A DNA stretch of 64,000 nt from Elysia chlorotica (taxonomy: Eukaryota; Mollusca; Gastropoda; Plakobranchidae). The translations under genes were made by a program, and so were the position numbers. The notes under the pieces were generated by a model. It saw nothing but the letters and a program-made list of their open reading frames with translations, had not been told where the DNA came from and searched no databases. Below, piece after piece: positions 37,373 to 46,175 of the stretch. Where the stretch lies: NCBI GenBank assembly GCA_003991915.1, contig RQTK01001067.1:34514-98513 (forward strand), written 5' to 3'. Numbering within the stretch: position 1 is the first letter of the stretch; every line of letters begins with the position of its first letter.

Positions 37373-40300
37373 CCCGACACATAGGTAGAAACAAACACGG
37401 AGTGGCATATGAATAGAGAGAGACTGCGTGACTGGAAATGAGATGCGCCTGCGTGGAAATATACTGGAGATGTGGAGAACACCGGCTTCCGACGCAGGAG
37501 GTTCGTGGTTCGAGCACTGGCGATGTCGCCCCCCCTAGTGGTAGGATCGGGATCAGTCTAATGTGATCGGTGGAGATATGAGTCATGGTATCCCCGCCCT
37601 GTCTCGTGTGTGGTAGCACATAAAATTGTCAGACTTTTGTCTTGGGGTCCGTCTACAATATAACCTTTATAGTGCTGATGTTGGACGTTAAACCTCAACT
37701 GAACAAACTCCGCCTCCTGACCGTTGAGGCGACGACGCAGAGCGAGACCGAGAGCCACAGATACAATGAAAAACATACATAGAACGACAGAAACACATAG
37801 AGAAATAGACAAAGAACGACATTACCGTCTGCCTGACCACTCACCAGGGATGAGATGCGCCTCCATGGCGATATCCTGCCCGTTGAGGCGACAGCGTAAG
37901 TCCCGGCTGGCCGCCGCCACCGTGACCCCGGCGGTCCGCCAAACCGTCAGCACGACCAGCGGGACAACAATGGCCGCCGAGTCGTCTGCTGGACCAGCCG
38001 TGACACTCCCAGCCGTGACACTCCCAGAAGCCCCCGTGCATGCGATCCGCTCATCGAGTGTGAGACCTGGAGGGTTAAACAATATTATTGATATGTAGTC
38101 CAAAATATGCACCACCGCAGCTATAGTCTTCCTATCCATATTTTATTGTTTATAATCTGTTTAGGTTTTTGAATGGAAACTCAAACAGCTTTTCGTTCCT
38201 CGAAGAACATTTTGAATTTAGAAAGGAACTGTGTATTGTCCCATGTGCATTTCGGCAAAAATATTCAGGACAAATTATGCTGTCAATGTCAATGCCAAAA
38301 TGTAGAAAGGTATCCGAAGTGGGAACAAGAGCAGCACAACCAACACTTAAGAATAAATCTACACAATTGCTAAGGACCCTAGCGAATGCATATACCAAAG
38401 TAATAAAGGTAGTAATAATGAAAAGAAAAACACGCACAGCTTGGCAACTAGTAATACACGATAAACTTAACACAACTAAAAGTAAAAAATGTACCATACT
38501 AAAGGTTTAAAAGAGCGAATGCTTTTTACCTATGAACATGCAAATGCCCAGCAGGGATGTGCTGGATTACGCGAAATGATCAAAGAAAAACAAACACAGT
38601 GGGATGTAAGGACAACATTGTTGTAAGCTTACGATTCGTCGTACGGGCTAAGATATGAAAATAAGAAGTTTGTATTTACGACCCAAATAGGTTCAATGCA
38701 ATGTAGTCTACACAGAAACGGACCCCCTTTTCCCGTCTTTTCATAAAGTAAATCCAACGATAAATAGCACAGTGACTGCAAGGGGTTGAAGTACAGAGAA
38801 AAAAAATCTATTTGCGTTTCATCCAATAATCCAATCAAAATGGCTGCATCAGTGGCATGCCAAGCTCGAAACACAACATCTTAACACGACAAAGACCGAC
38901 TGCATACTTAATGACAGCTGCCACATGCACGACAAAAAGCACCTTATAACAAACTTTCTGACACTTTTCAATAGTAAAATATGTAAAATTTTGACGGGTG
39001 ATTGGTTTGGCAGTTGTGAATATTCCAAGTGTGGACATTACAAGCTTTGCTATCCACATGACATTTACGGATGACACAATCGGGCTCATTCGGCATGGAA
39101 TTTCCTAATAGCTCATTGACTCTGTAAGTCTATGATAAAAGGCTTTGCGATTTACACGGAGATTACGGATGACATAATAGCTCACCTTGGGCGCGCTGTT
39201 TTCCGATCGCTCATTAACTCCTCAAGTCTCGGATAGAGCTACGATTGGACGCTGGTACAGATTCCTTTACCTATCGTCTTGATTTCCGCCATGAGCCCCG
39301 ACACCGCAAGGAATATAGATATCTAGAGCTATGATTAAACACAGATTCCCTTACTTTCGTTCTCGTTTTCGCTATGGCCCTTTTTATCACAAGGCTTTGA
39401 TTCATTTGTCTCTATTTATGCGCTTGCACCAGCTGCCACAAGCTGAGCAGTGGCCGTGTAACTGATACCAGTGGAGCAAAGCCATTTCAATATAGGTACT
39501 AGGAATTACACTACAGGCTTTGCGATCCAAACAAATGTTGTAGTTAGTAGTCGAGTTTGTTTAACGTCCATCATCAGCACTATATAGGCTATATTGTGGA
39601 CGGGCCTGAAGACGGACGTCTGACAATCAATTGTATGTGCTGCCACACACGAGACAGGGCGGGGATACCATGACTCCTGTCTCAGCCTGTCACATTATAC
39701 TGATACCGACCCAACCAAAAAAAAAAAAAAAAACAAAAAAAACCAAACAAAAACAAACAAACAACAACAGCAAAAAAACAAAAAAACATCAACAACAAAC
39801 AAACATGCTACGGGTCCCTTGATGGCAAGGCCTCTATTACCATAGGAAAGCGAACAGTGACTGGGAAGACCTTGAGCTATGATGATACTCGCAGATTTCG
39901 AAACCACTGCTGTCGTTACCATGAATGAATTTTACAGCATTTGCGATCCATATGTCGACAACGGATGACGTGTTCACATCCTTAAAGTATGGGGCTTTCT
40001 AATTACTCATTGGTTCCGTAAGTCTAGAATATAACTACTGTTGGACAACGTGGCATACGGTCCAACTTTCGCTTGGGGCCTCGTCATCGACATCGTAAAG
40101 CCTCTACTCGCGGATACTGAAACCACTGCTACCGTAAGCGATAGATCTAGTCTTGCGCTTAAACATGGGTTAAAGTCATTTGAGACCCAGAGCTAGGATT
40201 TTATTGATCTGGCCACATTGACAACAATTATTACAGACCGATACATGCATAGATGAGCGTACTTTATGTATACATTCCGTGACAGATTCCTATTCTATGA

Positions 40301-41553
40301 GTCAACACAAATACAACAATGCCACCGACGGCGAAAAGACAGCTGCCGTCGTAGCATATAAACTTGTTTTAATTAGATTGATTGGTTATGATGTCAGCCG
40401 ACAACAAAAATTGATAGGTATACTATTTACAGTGATGCTTACTTGACCATTTTTTTTAAACGGCGCAGCAGACTCAGAATACTGGATCAAATAATTACTG
40501 TAGTGTACATTTAGGTTCATATGATGATCACTTCTGTTTACTGGATAGTCTTACTGACAATTCGTAAATTAAAAGGAACGTTGCCATTATTTTGCTACCT
40601 ATATTTTAGATAGATGCTGACATAAATGTACTAAGAGTTATAAAGTACGCCAGGCGATAATCTAACAACATGTATGCCTACTACGTAAACGCTCCTATCA
40701 TGAATTTTTTCAACCAAAAGTGATTCTATAAAAAGTTACCCAACCGAGTGTGAATCTATTGATCACGATGAAGTAGCCTAGCAGTGAACTATTTGAAGAG
40801 ACTCAAAATGAAATGCACGTGAAGGGTATAATGGGGAAATATCAGATGTCCATTAAAAAAAAATTAAAATGATACATTTGAAGACTCCCAACTAGTGCAG
40901 TTTTGTTTTGATATTTTGTTTCCTATTTTTTAAATCTTATTCTTATACAATTCTGCGTTAAATACAAAATAAGATTTAAAATTACAGAAAATTTTTTTTT
41001 CAATTCGAATAACGTTGAGTTCATCATGAGAAGTTCATATTGGACATCCGTAGTTTTCCCTTTGCACACTTCATTTATATCTTTAACGGTAAATAAGTGA
41101 CTGATTCATTGCACTCTGAGTACACGCATGTCAGCTTGAAAACTGGATGCGCTAAGGCTTGAATTGAAAGTTGAATCATCTGATTCAACAGGCATGATTC
41201 TGCAATTTTTTTGCATTCGCCACAAAGTGGAGTTGGGTTGATTTTTTTTTCTTCGAATAAGGTAAAGGACTTTATATGTTTTGAAATAGTGGGTGGTGAG
41301 TGATTGGTTCTTTTAAGTCCAATGTCACCAATAAGGATATACATATATTGTGGAAGGATCCCAAAAAGAACGTCTGATAAGTTTACGTGTTGACACACAG
41401 AGACAGTGCAGGTACACCAAGACTTCTGTCTCAAACGACCCAACCAGTCAGAGACGAGACAGGTAAAAAAAAAAATTGACAGAAAGATAGTTCCGACCGG
41501 GGACCTCAGTACCGGGAACCTAATGCTCTACCATTTGAGCCAGTTCGCCAATC

Positions 41554-41608
<55 letters not shown>

Positions 41609-44289
41609 ATCAACAGGCAGGACATCGCTATGCAGGCGCATCTCATCCCTGGTGAGGCGAACGTTCTAAAGATCTATATGTCTTCCGCTCTGGTTTATTC
41701 TCCGTTTCTCAGTCTCTCTGTGTCCAAATCGGCATTTCTCCGTCTATCTCCCTCTCTTTTCCCACCTGAGGTATCAGGAAATATCCTAGAGCGACGTGAT
41801 CGCAGAGACATAATATCAAGTCAATAACATTTATTGACTGGTAGGAAATAGCTAATTAAGGTGACAAGAGCATGGCTTGTACCCCAAACATCCTTTAATG
41901 CGCCAAACTAATGTTACAATGAGTATTACCCTGACACTGTAATTTCCTTATCCCACAACAAAGACGGTGCTGAGTTAGTGAGAATTTATTTTTTTTCCAA
42001 CTACTTACAGCCTACTTAGTGTTAACATTTTATATGCAAATAAGGTTTCTATGGATGAAAACAATTTAAAATGCATGTGACATATGAGGCTACACACTGC
42101 TTTATGACAACACAGGTACCAATTTTCATACAGACCGTCCTATAAGTCAAATGATACAACTGTTCAACATCAATAATTTAAGAAAGAAAACTACTTTGGT
42201 CATTGAATCGGCTACATGCAAAGCAAAGAACCATTTCAAAATAAACAAAAATGCAGACAACAGACACGGGCCTGGTTGATCTTCAGACAACATTGCTTTG
42301 TTTTCATCTGTAAATATTTCAGCCTAAGATGAAAGGTTCTTGTTCAGATGAAATACTGAACTGACAATAGCAGCCAATGTCTCATGAGACTCATCTAAAG
42401 TTTTTCTTATAGCTTTTAGTCGATGCAACTCATATTTCAGATCGTACAGTTTAATGCTTAAATTTACTGCTCTAATAAACCTTAGGATTTTCAACAGATT
42501 TATAAGACTGTCTCTAGTTTCTTTGAAGATCTATAAATGCAAATCCACATATGGAGCAAGCATTGTAAGTATGCCAAAAAAAAAAATCATTGTCGTAGAA
42601 CATAATTTATGGAAAGTTTCAACTTCAAGATTGGAGAAGGTCATCTCACAAGAGGCAACATTTAGTTTCATAATTTTGAGGAGATCATGAGATAACTGCT
42701 CAGATTCACCTTTTCTATACAAATGTATAAAGTTCAGTTGGTTCGGCGCTCTTTTGATGATGGAAGTTGTTATCATAAATCAATCAAGATATATATGCGT
42801 TTATTGTTATCAGACAGCACCACCTCTACCATACTCCACTTTGTCAGGTGAAATTGAGATCATAGAATTACTGGAGTCTATTGTCATATTGAAGTAGATG
42901 GTTGAAAACAAAAACATTATGAAACTATTCTATGTGCTGTGAAACCAAGTGAATTTTCCAGAGATGTTAATTCTCTGTTTGAAAGCATTATGTTACAGAG
43001 AAATCATTAATGTCCTACTTCAAACAAACTGTATAGTCATGCTATATAGTAAGAGAAATGACAAAGTACGTGGTACTTCTAAACAAACTTAATCAACACA
43101 ACTTGGACTCAATGAACTACATAGTTATTTTTCAATAGTTCGTTGGATGTATGGGTCGTTGAAGCCATTTATAAGTGGCTCACTACCGTCAATAATATCC
43201 TACCTCCATTTCATTTGGACCTAGATCGTGTTGAGCCTATCACACCCCACCCATCTACCTACAACTTTCCCTTTGCCTCTTCTTTCCAAACCATACACAT
43301 CTGATGCTTTATATATGACAGCTTTTACTTTTTGATAAATGTCTATCTTGCTCGACGATTGTCCATCAGCTACAACTCCTTTCCCCCTCTGCTTATCATT
43401 TTTCATTGTGACCCATCCCGTTTACTGTCACCACACTACTGTGATTACATGTCAGTCCTGGCTTAGTTCGTTGGATCCAAGATGGTTTACTAAAGACAAA
43501 TCAGGGATTTTTATTTGTTTGTTTAATGTATGGTGTTCTTTCAGTATGAGTTCATTGTATTCCAGTTCTAATCTGTAATAGATAGCCACATCATGGCTTT
43601 AACGCAACTTTTTAGCAAGTTACAGGACCATTTACATGAGACTTGTTTATGTAACCAGTTAGTCCACGCTAGTAGTGACAATCTTTTTGACGACGGATGC
43701 AAATGATCATGTTAGCTCTGACCTAGGGCAATTCTAACTCTAAGAATTCATTCAAAGTAATTTGGGCCTTGGACCCCTAATAAGCACAAGCTTGGAATCA
43801 GTCTCTGTAAATAATAGCCTCTAGAGTTAATAATTAATCATGATAATATTTACAAGCAAATATATAGAATTGGTAATATTGCAATGTCAATATATTTGTG
43901 AAGATTCTATACTCTAGTCTATCTCAAGCAGCACAATTGATGTCCCAATCAGAGGTTTAAAAACTTTCTCGATATCTGCTGATCTTAATATTGATCTATA
44001 AATTGACTAGTCTCTAGAAAGAAACCATGGATCAGTAAGGCAAAGGACTCATACGATAAATCTGGATGAATACACCTATATCTGAAATATCCAGAGGCCT
44101 AGACGCTAAACGTTCGATGCAACCATTTCTGCACTATCAGTCTGTAATCTATTGAGAATTTTTACCTTGATTAGATCTAAGTGGAACTGCTAACTTACCG
44201 ATGGTAAACTCTCCCTCTCCGGACAGAGCGACAGTTTGTCCATCTTCAGTGTTACGTACATAGTACTTCAAGCAATTTTTTGCCTCCAT
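18664..44289 (-). CDS. Large ARM-repeat-like protein, not identified
   Basis: Exons in transcript order: 44289-44199, 38066-37845, 30156-29825, 28797-28657, 27927-27787, 27070-26969, 26424-26233, 25786-25580, 25093-24949, 23946-23769, 23211-23135, 22645-21876, 20609-20401, 19528-19383, 18818-18664. All fourteen junctions are phase-compatible and no exon has an internal stop. The total is 3108 nt, 1035 aa (988 if only one of the twin exons 4/5 is used). The N-terminus (residues 1-115) is possibly FHA-like (GEFTIG ... LNGQ ... HLIPGNQVEVG). A Ser/Pro/Thr linker follows. Next comes a helical region of about 330 residues with ARM-like Leu/Ala repeats (for example AQAGLRTLANLACS), then a 257-residue acidic Ser/Pro-rich insert with PPPPKPARRP and PPPPPLPER, which are possible SH3 ligands. 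Another helical block of about 190 residues ends the protein. No signal peptide or membrane segment is seen, so it is probably a cytoplasmic scaffold. Function unknown. Confidence 0.85.
19110..19335 (-). repeat. Old SINE copy in the ARM-like gene
   Basis: Reverse family body (GGGTCCCAAGACTAACGTCT, GCTGCCACACAAAGACG, CAGCAGGTCACATAATTCCG) between the last two exons. Confidence 0.65.
19860..20400 (-). repeat. Array of decoy splice donors copied from an exon end
   Basis: Read on the minus strand, the last ~25 bases of the exon at 20401 plus its donor (TTGATGCAATAAGATACGAG then TAAGTTTTGA) recur about ten times as degenerate copies in the following 540 bp. The copies are spaced roughly 40-70 bp and often followed by ACACTTGTT. 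Several keep a plausible GTAAGT or GTATGT-type donor. Confidence 0.75.
20945..21742 (+). mobile_element. Internally deleted piggyBac-like element (relic)
   Basis: A + strand stretch reads LLTREQVLDVLDGEIDDHFD and then SDDSG, resembling the acidic N-terminus of piggyBac-type transposases. It breaks into frameshifts in an AGATCT-rich run at about 21060-21210. The right side ends CACTTATAGGG followed by TTAA (21739-21742), like a piggyBac terminus at a TTAA target. A matching left terminus was not found; a TTAA at 20752-20755 is a candidate. No DDD catalytic region is present. It is inserted in an intron of the ARM-like gene. Confidence 0.4.
21876..22645 (-). CDS. Long acidic Ser/Pro-rich exon of the ARM-like gene
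   Basis: 770 nt, phase 1 in, phase 0 out, from acceptor TTACCAG to donor GTAGGG. It encodes about 257 residues that look mostly disordered: acidic Ser-rich runs, a six-serine run, PPPPKPARRP and SPPPPPLPER, which are class I/II SH3-ligand-like motifs, and several SP sites. The last 25 residues (FRYSAADIMFMKRLM) turn helical and join the C-terminal block. The preceding small exon 23211-23135 adds a Gln/Lys/Glu-rich coiled stretch (KQQQKLWEVQPEKDKD). Confidence 0.85.
23405..23660 (-). repeat. tRNA-derived SINE, full copy, minus strand
   Basis: On the minus strand it has a tRNA-like head (GGTGGCCCAGGGGTAGAAC, then a box-B-like GGTCCCGAGTTCGAATCC). A conserved body follows (TACTGGTTGGGTCGGTGTCA; GTCATGGTATCCCC; GTCAGACGTC) with the tail GGACGTTAAAACCCAACC. 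The body is shared by at least ten other copies in the window. Confidence 0.85.
23769..27070 (-). CDS. ARM-like helical exons (27070-26969, 26424-26233, 25786-25580, 25093-24949, 23946-23769)
   Basis: These exons encode the helical core. The segments include LASLASSYVGRHVNLYTGVV, DILHNFLAEVIAQFAV, HHATVMALLLEILKQFL, ELCLQLLRALSHIPGSVQ, SFCLDILAKVATYVPAVLEK, IAQAGLRTLANLACSLHFLS and VTHVVSVMVYLYETTTSMVR. Leu/Ala/Val spacing and the Gly before helix 2 (AQAGLRTLANLA) are typical of armadillo-type repeats. The first three exons are phase 0 at both ends, so single exons could be skipped in frame. The 207-nt exon 25580-25786 has a weak donor (GTCTTG). Confidence 0.78.
25830..25951. repeat. (ATA/AAT)n microsatellite in an intron
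   Basis: A long AAT-type run with a few ACG/ACA interruptions. It creates a spurious poly-Asn reading frame. Confidence 0.95.
26424..26705 (-). repeat. Duplicated intron 3' end with acceptor, separated by (GA)n
   Basis: About 95 bp next to the acceptor of exon 26424-26233 (26424-26524) is repeated at 26612-26705 with about 90% identity, including the CTCCAG acceptor hexamer. A GA-rich stretch lies between them and continues beyond the second copy. Confidence 0.8.
27272..27757. repeat. 48-bp minisatellite, about ten units
   Basis: Head-to-tail units read approximately CATCGGCAATCTATC, then TTTTTATCTCTGTATGCATT, then CTTTCCTTCTGCT. The 48-bp period is a multiple of three, so long open frames (HRQSIFLSLYAFFPSA repeats) arise without being coding. 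It lies in the intron directly downstream of twin exon 27787-27927. Confidence 0.92.
27787..27927 (-). CDS. Exon 5 of the ARM-like gene (downstream twin of exon 4)
   Basis: 141 nt, phase 0 at both ends, with acceptor TTTTCAG and donor GTGAGT. It encodes the same 47-residue block as 28657-28797 with two substitutions. Since the length is a multiple of three and both ends are phase 0, the twins can be spliced together, singly, or exclusively without disturbing the frame. Confidence 0.8.
28065..28625. repeat. 48-bp minisatellite, second array
   Basis: The same 48-bp unit as at 27272-27757, more degenerate, next to the other twin exon. Minisatellite, twin exon and about 125 bp of upstream intron form the duplicated block of about 870 bp; a third partial copy of the intron part lies at about 28975-29060. 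Confidence 0.9.
28657..28797 (-). CDS. Exon 4 of the ARM-like gene (upstream twin)
   Basis: 141 nt, phase 0 at both ends, with acceptor TTTTTTCAG and donor GTAAGT. It encodes 47 residues including VKDVGKVALRDWCRVQLPNS and ending TRKPEQ. It differs from the downstream twin at 27787-27927 in two residues (Ser/Pro and Asn/Gly). Both twins have intact splice sites and frame. Confidence 0.8.
29364..29459. repeat. Palindromic MITE-like element
   Basis: It starts GTAAGTACAA and ends ACCACAACGTTGTACTTAC, the arms being imperfect reverse complements with a short AT-rich centre. Family members in this window: 33517-33618, 34121-34199, 34670-34730 (one arm), 35077-35170, 36514-36606, 38606-38679 and 60185-60291. 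Confidence 0.75.
29825..30156 (-). CDS. Exon 3 of the ARM-like gene, Ser/Pro-rich
   Basis: 332 nt from acceptor CCCAG to donor GTGAGT, phase 1 in and phase 0 out. It encodes NQVEVGDKQLELLDEEPLP and then a long Ser/Thr/Pro linker ending in basic PRKPQRVHAKR and SSSSAGPGS. Its first 75-80 bases exist in two more copies just upstream at 30461-30535 and 30736-30814, each with an acceptor but no recognisable donor. This copy is the only one with a functional 3' boundary. Confidence 0.8.
30461..30535 (-). pseudogene. Truncated copy of exon 3 of the ARM-like gene
   Basis: The copy has acceptor CTCCAG at its start and reads NQVEVGDKNFEIYDEEPLP, differing from the true exon at several residues, then runs into non-coding sequence without a donor. 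A pure (GA)n run (30539-30608) sits directly upstream of the acceptor on the minus strand. Confidence 0.7.
30736..30814 (-). pseudogene. Second truncated copy of exon 3
   Basis: It reads NQVEVGDKHLELLDEEPLP after acceptor CTCCAG, nearly identical to the real exon at 30156, then diverges with no donor. GA-rich sequence (30817-30960) adjoins it. It could serve as an alternative terminal exon only if a polyadenylation site follows, which I do not see. Confidence 0.7.
31275..31324. repeat. (ATT)n microsatellite
   Basis: Simple ATT run in the intron between exons 2 and 3 of the ARM-like gene. Confidence 0.95.
31930..33060. repeat. Satellite-like tandem repeat, period about 190-200 bp
   Basis: The motif TTTCCAAAAYCGCGCGAACATC recurs at about 31961, 32401, 32591, 32791 and 32985. 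Each is followed by GAAGAAATTC-like sequence and then a CACTACATCATGGTATTAGTC-like block. Spacing is 190-200 bp for the last four; the first interval (440 bp) may hide decayed units. Confidence 0.75.
33090..33425. repeat. Degenerate minisatellite, unit about 50-58 bp
   Basis: Blocks resembling TTCACATTACGTGCTGCATT followed by GCTTAATATTTCGAGTT recur about six times with many changes. Confidence 0.5.
33781..34030 (+). repeat. tRNA-derived SINE, best-preserved copy
   Basis: The head carries an A-box-like TGGCCCTGGGG and box-B-like GGTCCGAGTTCGAGCC. The body reads CTACTGGTTGGGTCGGTGCC, GGAGTCATGGTATCCCCGCC, GTCAGACGTCAGTCTTGGGG and AATATAGCCTATATAGTACT. It ends ACGTTAAACCAACTCAAC. It is not a functional tRNA gene, because the D and anticodon stems do not fold. 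Confidence 0.88.
34227..36420. repeat. Tandem array of a ~0.4-0.5 kb unit, three to four copies
   Basis: Related segments begin near 34227, 35185 and 36030, with a partial one near 34730. Each has CTACCCCTTGTCCTTTTC-like sequence, TTGCAACGGGAAGTCAAA, AAGACTACAAACAAT, CCCAGCTCTCTCCATCTAT and GTGTTCATTTTAACC in the same order. MITE-like palindromes and a minus-strand SINE lie between the units. Confidence 0.7.
35776..36008 (-). repeat. tRNA-derived SINE, minus strand
   Basis: It has the shared body in reverse (GGACGAGCTCCAACACTGGC, CTGCCACACACGTAACAGGG, CTCAGCCAGTCACAG) and a diverged head ending GCCAGTTTGTCCCCC. It lies between units of the tandem array. Confidence 0.75.
36972..37316. other. 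Assembly gap (345 N)
   Basis: The gap is flanked by GA- and GATA-rich sequence, so it probably marks an unresolved microsatellite. Open frames that cross it are meaningless. Confidence 1.
37467..37712 (+). repeat. tRNA-derived SINE, plus strand
   Basis: Head with GAGAACACCGGCTTCCGACG and GGTTCGTGGTTCGAGC, body as in the family, end GGACGTTAAACCTCAACTGA. It lies just downstream (on the minus-strand map) of exon 2 of the ARM-like gene. Confidence 0.85.
37845..38066 (-). CDS. Exon 2 of the ARM-like gene (possible FHA-like half)
   Basis: The exon is phase 1 in and phase 1 out, 222 nt, with acceptor CTCCAG and donor GTGAGT. It contains a perfect 15-bp tandem (VTAGS VTAG) and ends LRCRLNGQDIAMEAHLIPG. 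Together with the first residues of exon 3 (NQVEVGDKQLELL) this has the 'NG ... L-PG--V-VG---L-L' pattern of the second half of FHA domains. The key FHA Arg/Ser/His residues are not evident, so the assignment is a weak inference. Confidence 0.75.
39030..40130. repeat. Degenerate ~100-bp repeat blocks
   Basis: Blocks at about 39045, 39143 and 39932 share GCGATYCAYA, ACGGATGAC, CTAATWRCTCATTG and TCMGTAAGTCT in order. The rest of the stretch shows scattered shorter similarities such as GGCTTTGCGATCCA at 39524. Confidence 0.5.
39551..39718 (-). repeat. Truncated SINE ending in an A-run
   Basis: Body of the SINE family in reverse, broken at CGACCCAACC where a 17-A run and A-rich sequence begin. 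The head is absent. Confidence 0.8.
41302..41555 (-). repeat. Diverged SINE, minus strand
   Basis: TTTTAAGTCCAATGTCACC, GTGGAAGGATCCCAAAAAG, CAAACGACCCAACCAGTCAG and a head ending TGAGCCAGTTCGCC match the family order. Confidence 0.65.
41618..41655 (+). pseudogene. Inverted fragment of exon 2 of the ARM-like gene with donor
   Basis: On the + strand it reads RINRQDIAMQAHLIPG and then GGTGAGG, matching the end of exon 2 (RLNGQDIAMEAHLIPG, GGTGAGT) on the opposite strand 3.6 kb away. A (CT)n run (41551-41602) precedes it. Confidence 0.7.
44199..44289 (-). CDS. First coding exon of the ARM-like gene
   Basis: This short exon starts ATG (44289-44287), encodes MEAKNCLKYYVRNTEDGQ and continues to EGEFTI, then ends in phase 1 at donor GTAAGT (44198-44193). 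The next exon with a compatible phase is at 38066, and the joined sequence GEFTIGLTLDERI reads smoothly. The only upstream in-frame context is non-coding in appearance, so this ATG is the likely start. No promoter motif was recognised upstream. Confidence 0.75.
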
Positions 44290-44627
44290 TGGGCGACTGG
44301 CATTTGACAGAACTTATTGATTTTATCATAACTAAGCATGCTCAGATCCACAGGATGCTGAGCCGAACACTATGTGGTCACTCAGTTTGATAGCTTAGTA
44401 ATAGTAACGAGATCTAGGCTAGATCTCTATGTTGATGATTACAAACACGGAACCAAATGAATTATGTCACGTGATATTGTTTTCAATGAGACACTTTTTG
44501 ATTTTAGTAATAAAGATGCACGCAGCATCTTCGTACCGCTGGGAGATGGATATAATTCAACTTGTTGACATCAGAAATGTTTTTTTTTTGTTTAATTCTT
44601 AGTTTAGCTTAACACAATGATTTAACG

Positions 44628-45075
44628 ATGAATTGACATGAAATAATTTCCCATAGAGCTCAAGCTAGAGCATCTGTCATTGACTACGACGCAACAACAA
44701 AAACCATACATATCAACCACGCCATCAACAATTTATGTGAACGACTGAAATCCTTAATCGGATTGTCGATACACTTCTCAATCAATTATTGTATACCACA
44801 TGTCCTTTTTTGCCAACTCGTGCAAGTGCCACTTTTCGATTCCCTTTGTCAAATATAAACTTGAATAAATGTTACCGAACCCACAACATTTAGTATGCTG
44901 CTAAATAAAACAACAACAACAACAACCAAACACAACAAGCCAATATTAAAGCGTTTTTAAAGCGTGCAAATTATTTTGTTAACGTGCAGAAATACTTTTC
45001 ACCCTTCCTCCCTTTTTATGACTAAATCAAGAGTGCTTTAAAACCTAAGTATTTCTCTCTCCCTTTCTCTTTCTC

Positions 45076-45118
<43 letters not shown>

Positions 45119-46017
45119 CTCCCTCTCTGTGTCTCTCTTCTATGAATAGAAACTACGATCTAAAAACAGTATAGTGTTACAGTTAAAGATGATGATCTTA
45201 CACTGAAAGTGAAAAAAATATGAGAAAAGCACATGTATAGGCCTACAACTTTTTAAAATCCTTACCTTTTTCAACTGTACAAATTTCAGGCGAGAAATAA
45301 TCCTTAGAAAATCACCTTAATATTACAAGTAGACCTAGAATCCCACAGGCGAATTCAGTGCAGCTGATACGGTGTTTGTCAGAAGTTTAATTCAAAATAC
45401 ATTATTTTAAATGTTTTACGCTTTGTGTGCACATCTGGATTCACTGACATCGCCTGACTAACAGTAATAAACTCATCACTGCATAGCTGTTGTTATATAA
45501 TAAATCTACGCATCTCTGGGTGTCACAGGTGATATAAACTAACTGGTATAATTATACGATATCCAATATCACTCATCTTATAGCATGCACGCTTGGAGCA
45601 CGCCGAGCAGCGTATTAATTCAACAAATAACGTACGGAGCTAGTTAAACTTATAGAGAATGCATTCGCTCTGATGTGTTTTGCCCATAGAATGACTGAAT
45701 AAATTTGAATTTTAATTTGATGAATTGACATGAAATAATTTCAACAGAGCGTAAGCTATTAATAGCATCTGTCATCCCAGACTACGACGCAACAACAGAA
45801 AACCATACGCATCAACCACGCCATCAATTATTATGTGAAAGTCTGAAATCCTACAATTTCGGATTATCTGAGACACTGCTAAATAAATCATCGTATACCA
45901 CATGTCATTTTTTGCCTACTCGTGTCACTATTCCGATTCCCTTTGTCAGATATAAATTCGAATAAATGTTACCGAATCCACAACATTTAGTATGGTGCTA
46001 AACGAAACAATAACAAC

Positions 46018-46062
<45 letters not shown>

Positions 46063-46175
46063 CCAAACACAGCAAGCCAGACTTTTTTTTTTAAAGCGTT
46101 CACATTATTTTGTCAACGTGGAAAAAAACTTATCACCTTCCTCTATTTTTAAGACAAAATCAAGAGTGCTGTTTA
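44628..46175. repeat. Diverged direct repeat pair A/A' (44628-45050 and 45720-46175)
   Basis: Both copies carry in order GAATTGACATGAAATAATTT, GACTACGACGCAACAACA, ATCAACCACGCCATCAA, GTATACCACATGTC and AATGTTACCGAA, a (CAA)n run, and TCAAGAGTGCT. Identity is roughly 80-85% with indels; the CAA run is longer in A'. Confidence 0.85.

Noticed and set aside
36800..37619. Long frames across 36800-37619
   Set aside because: They span an N gap and GA/GATA repeats.
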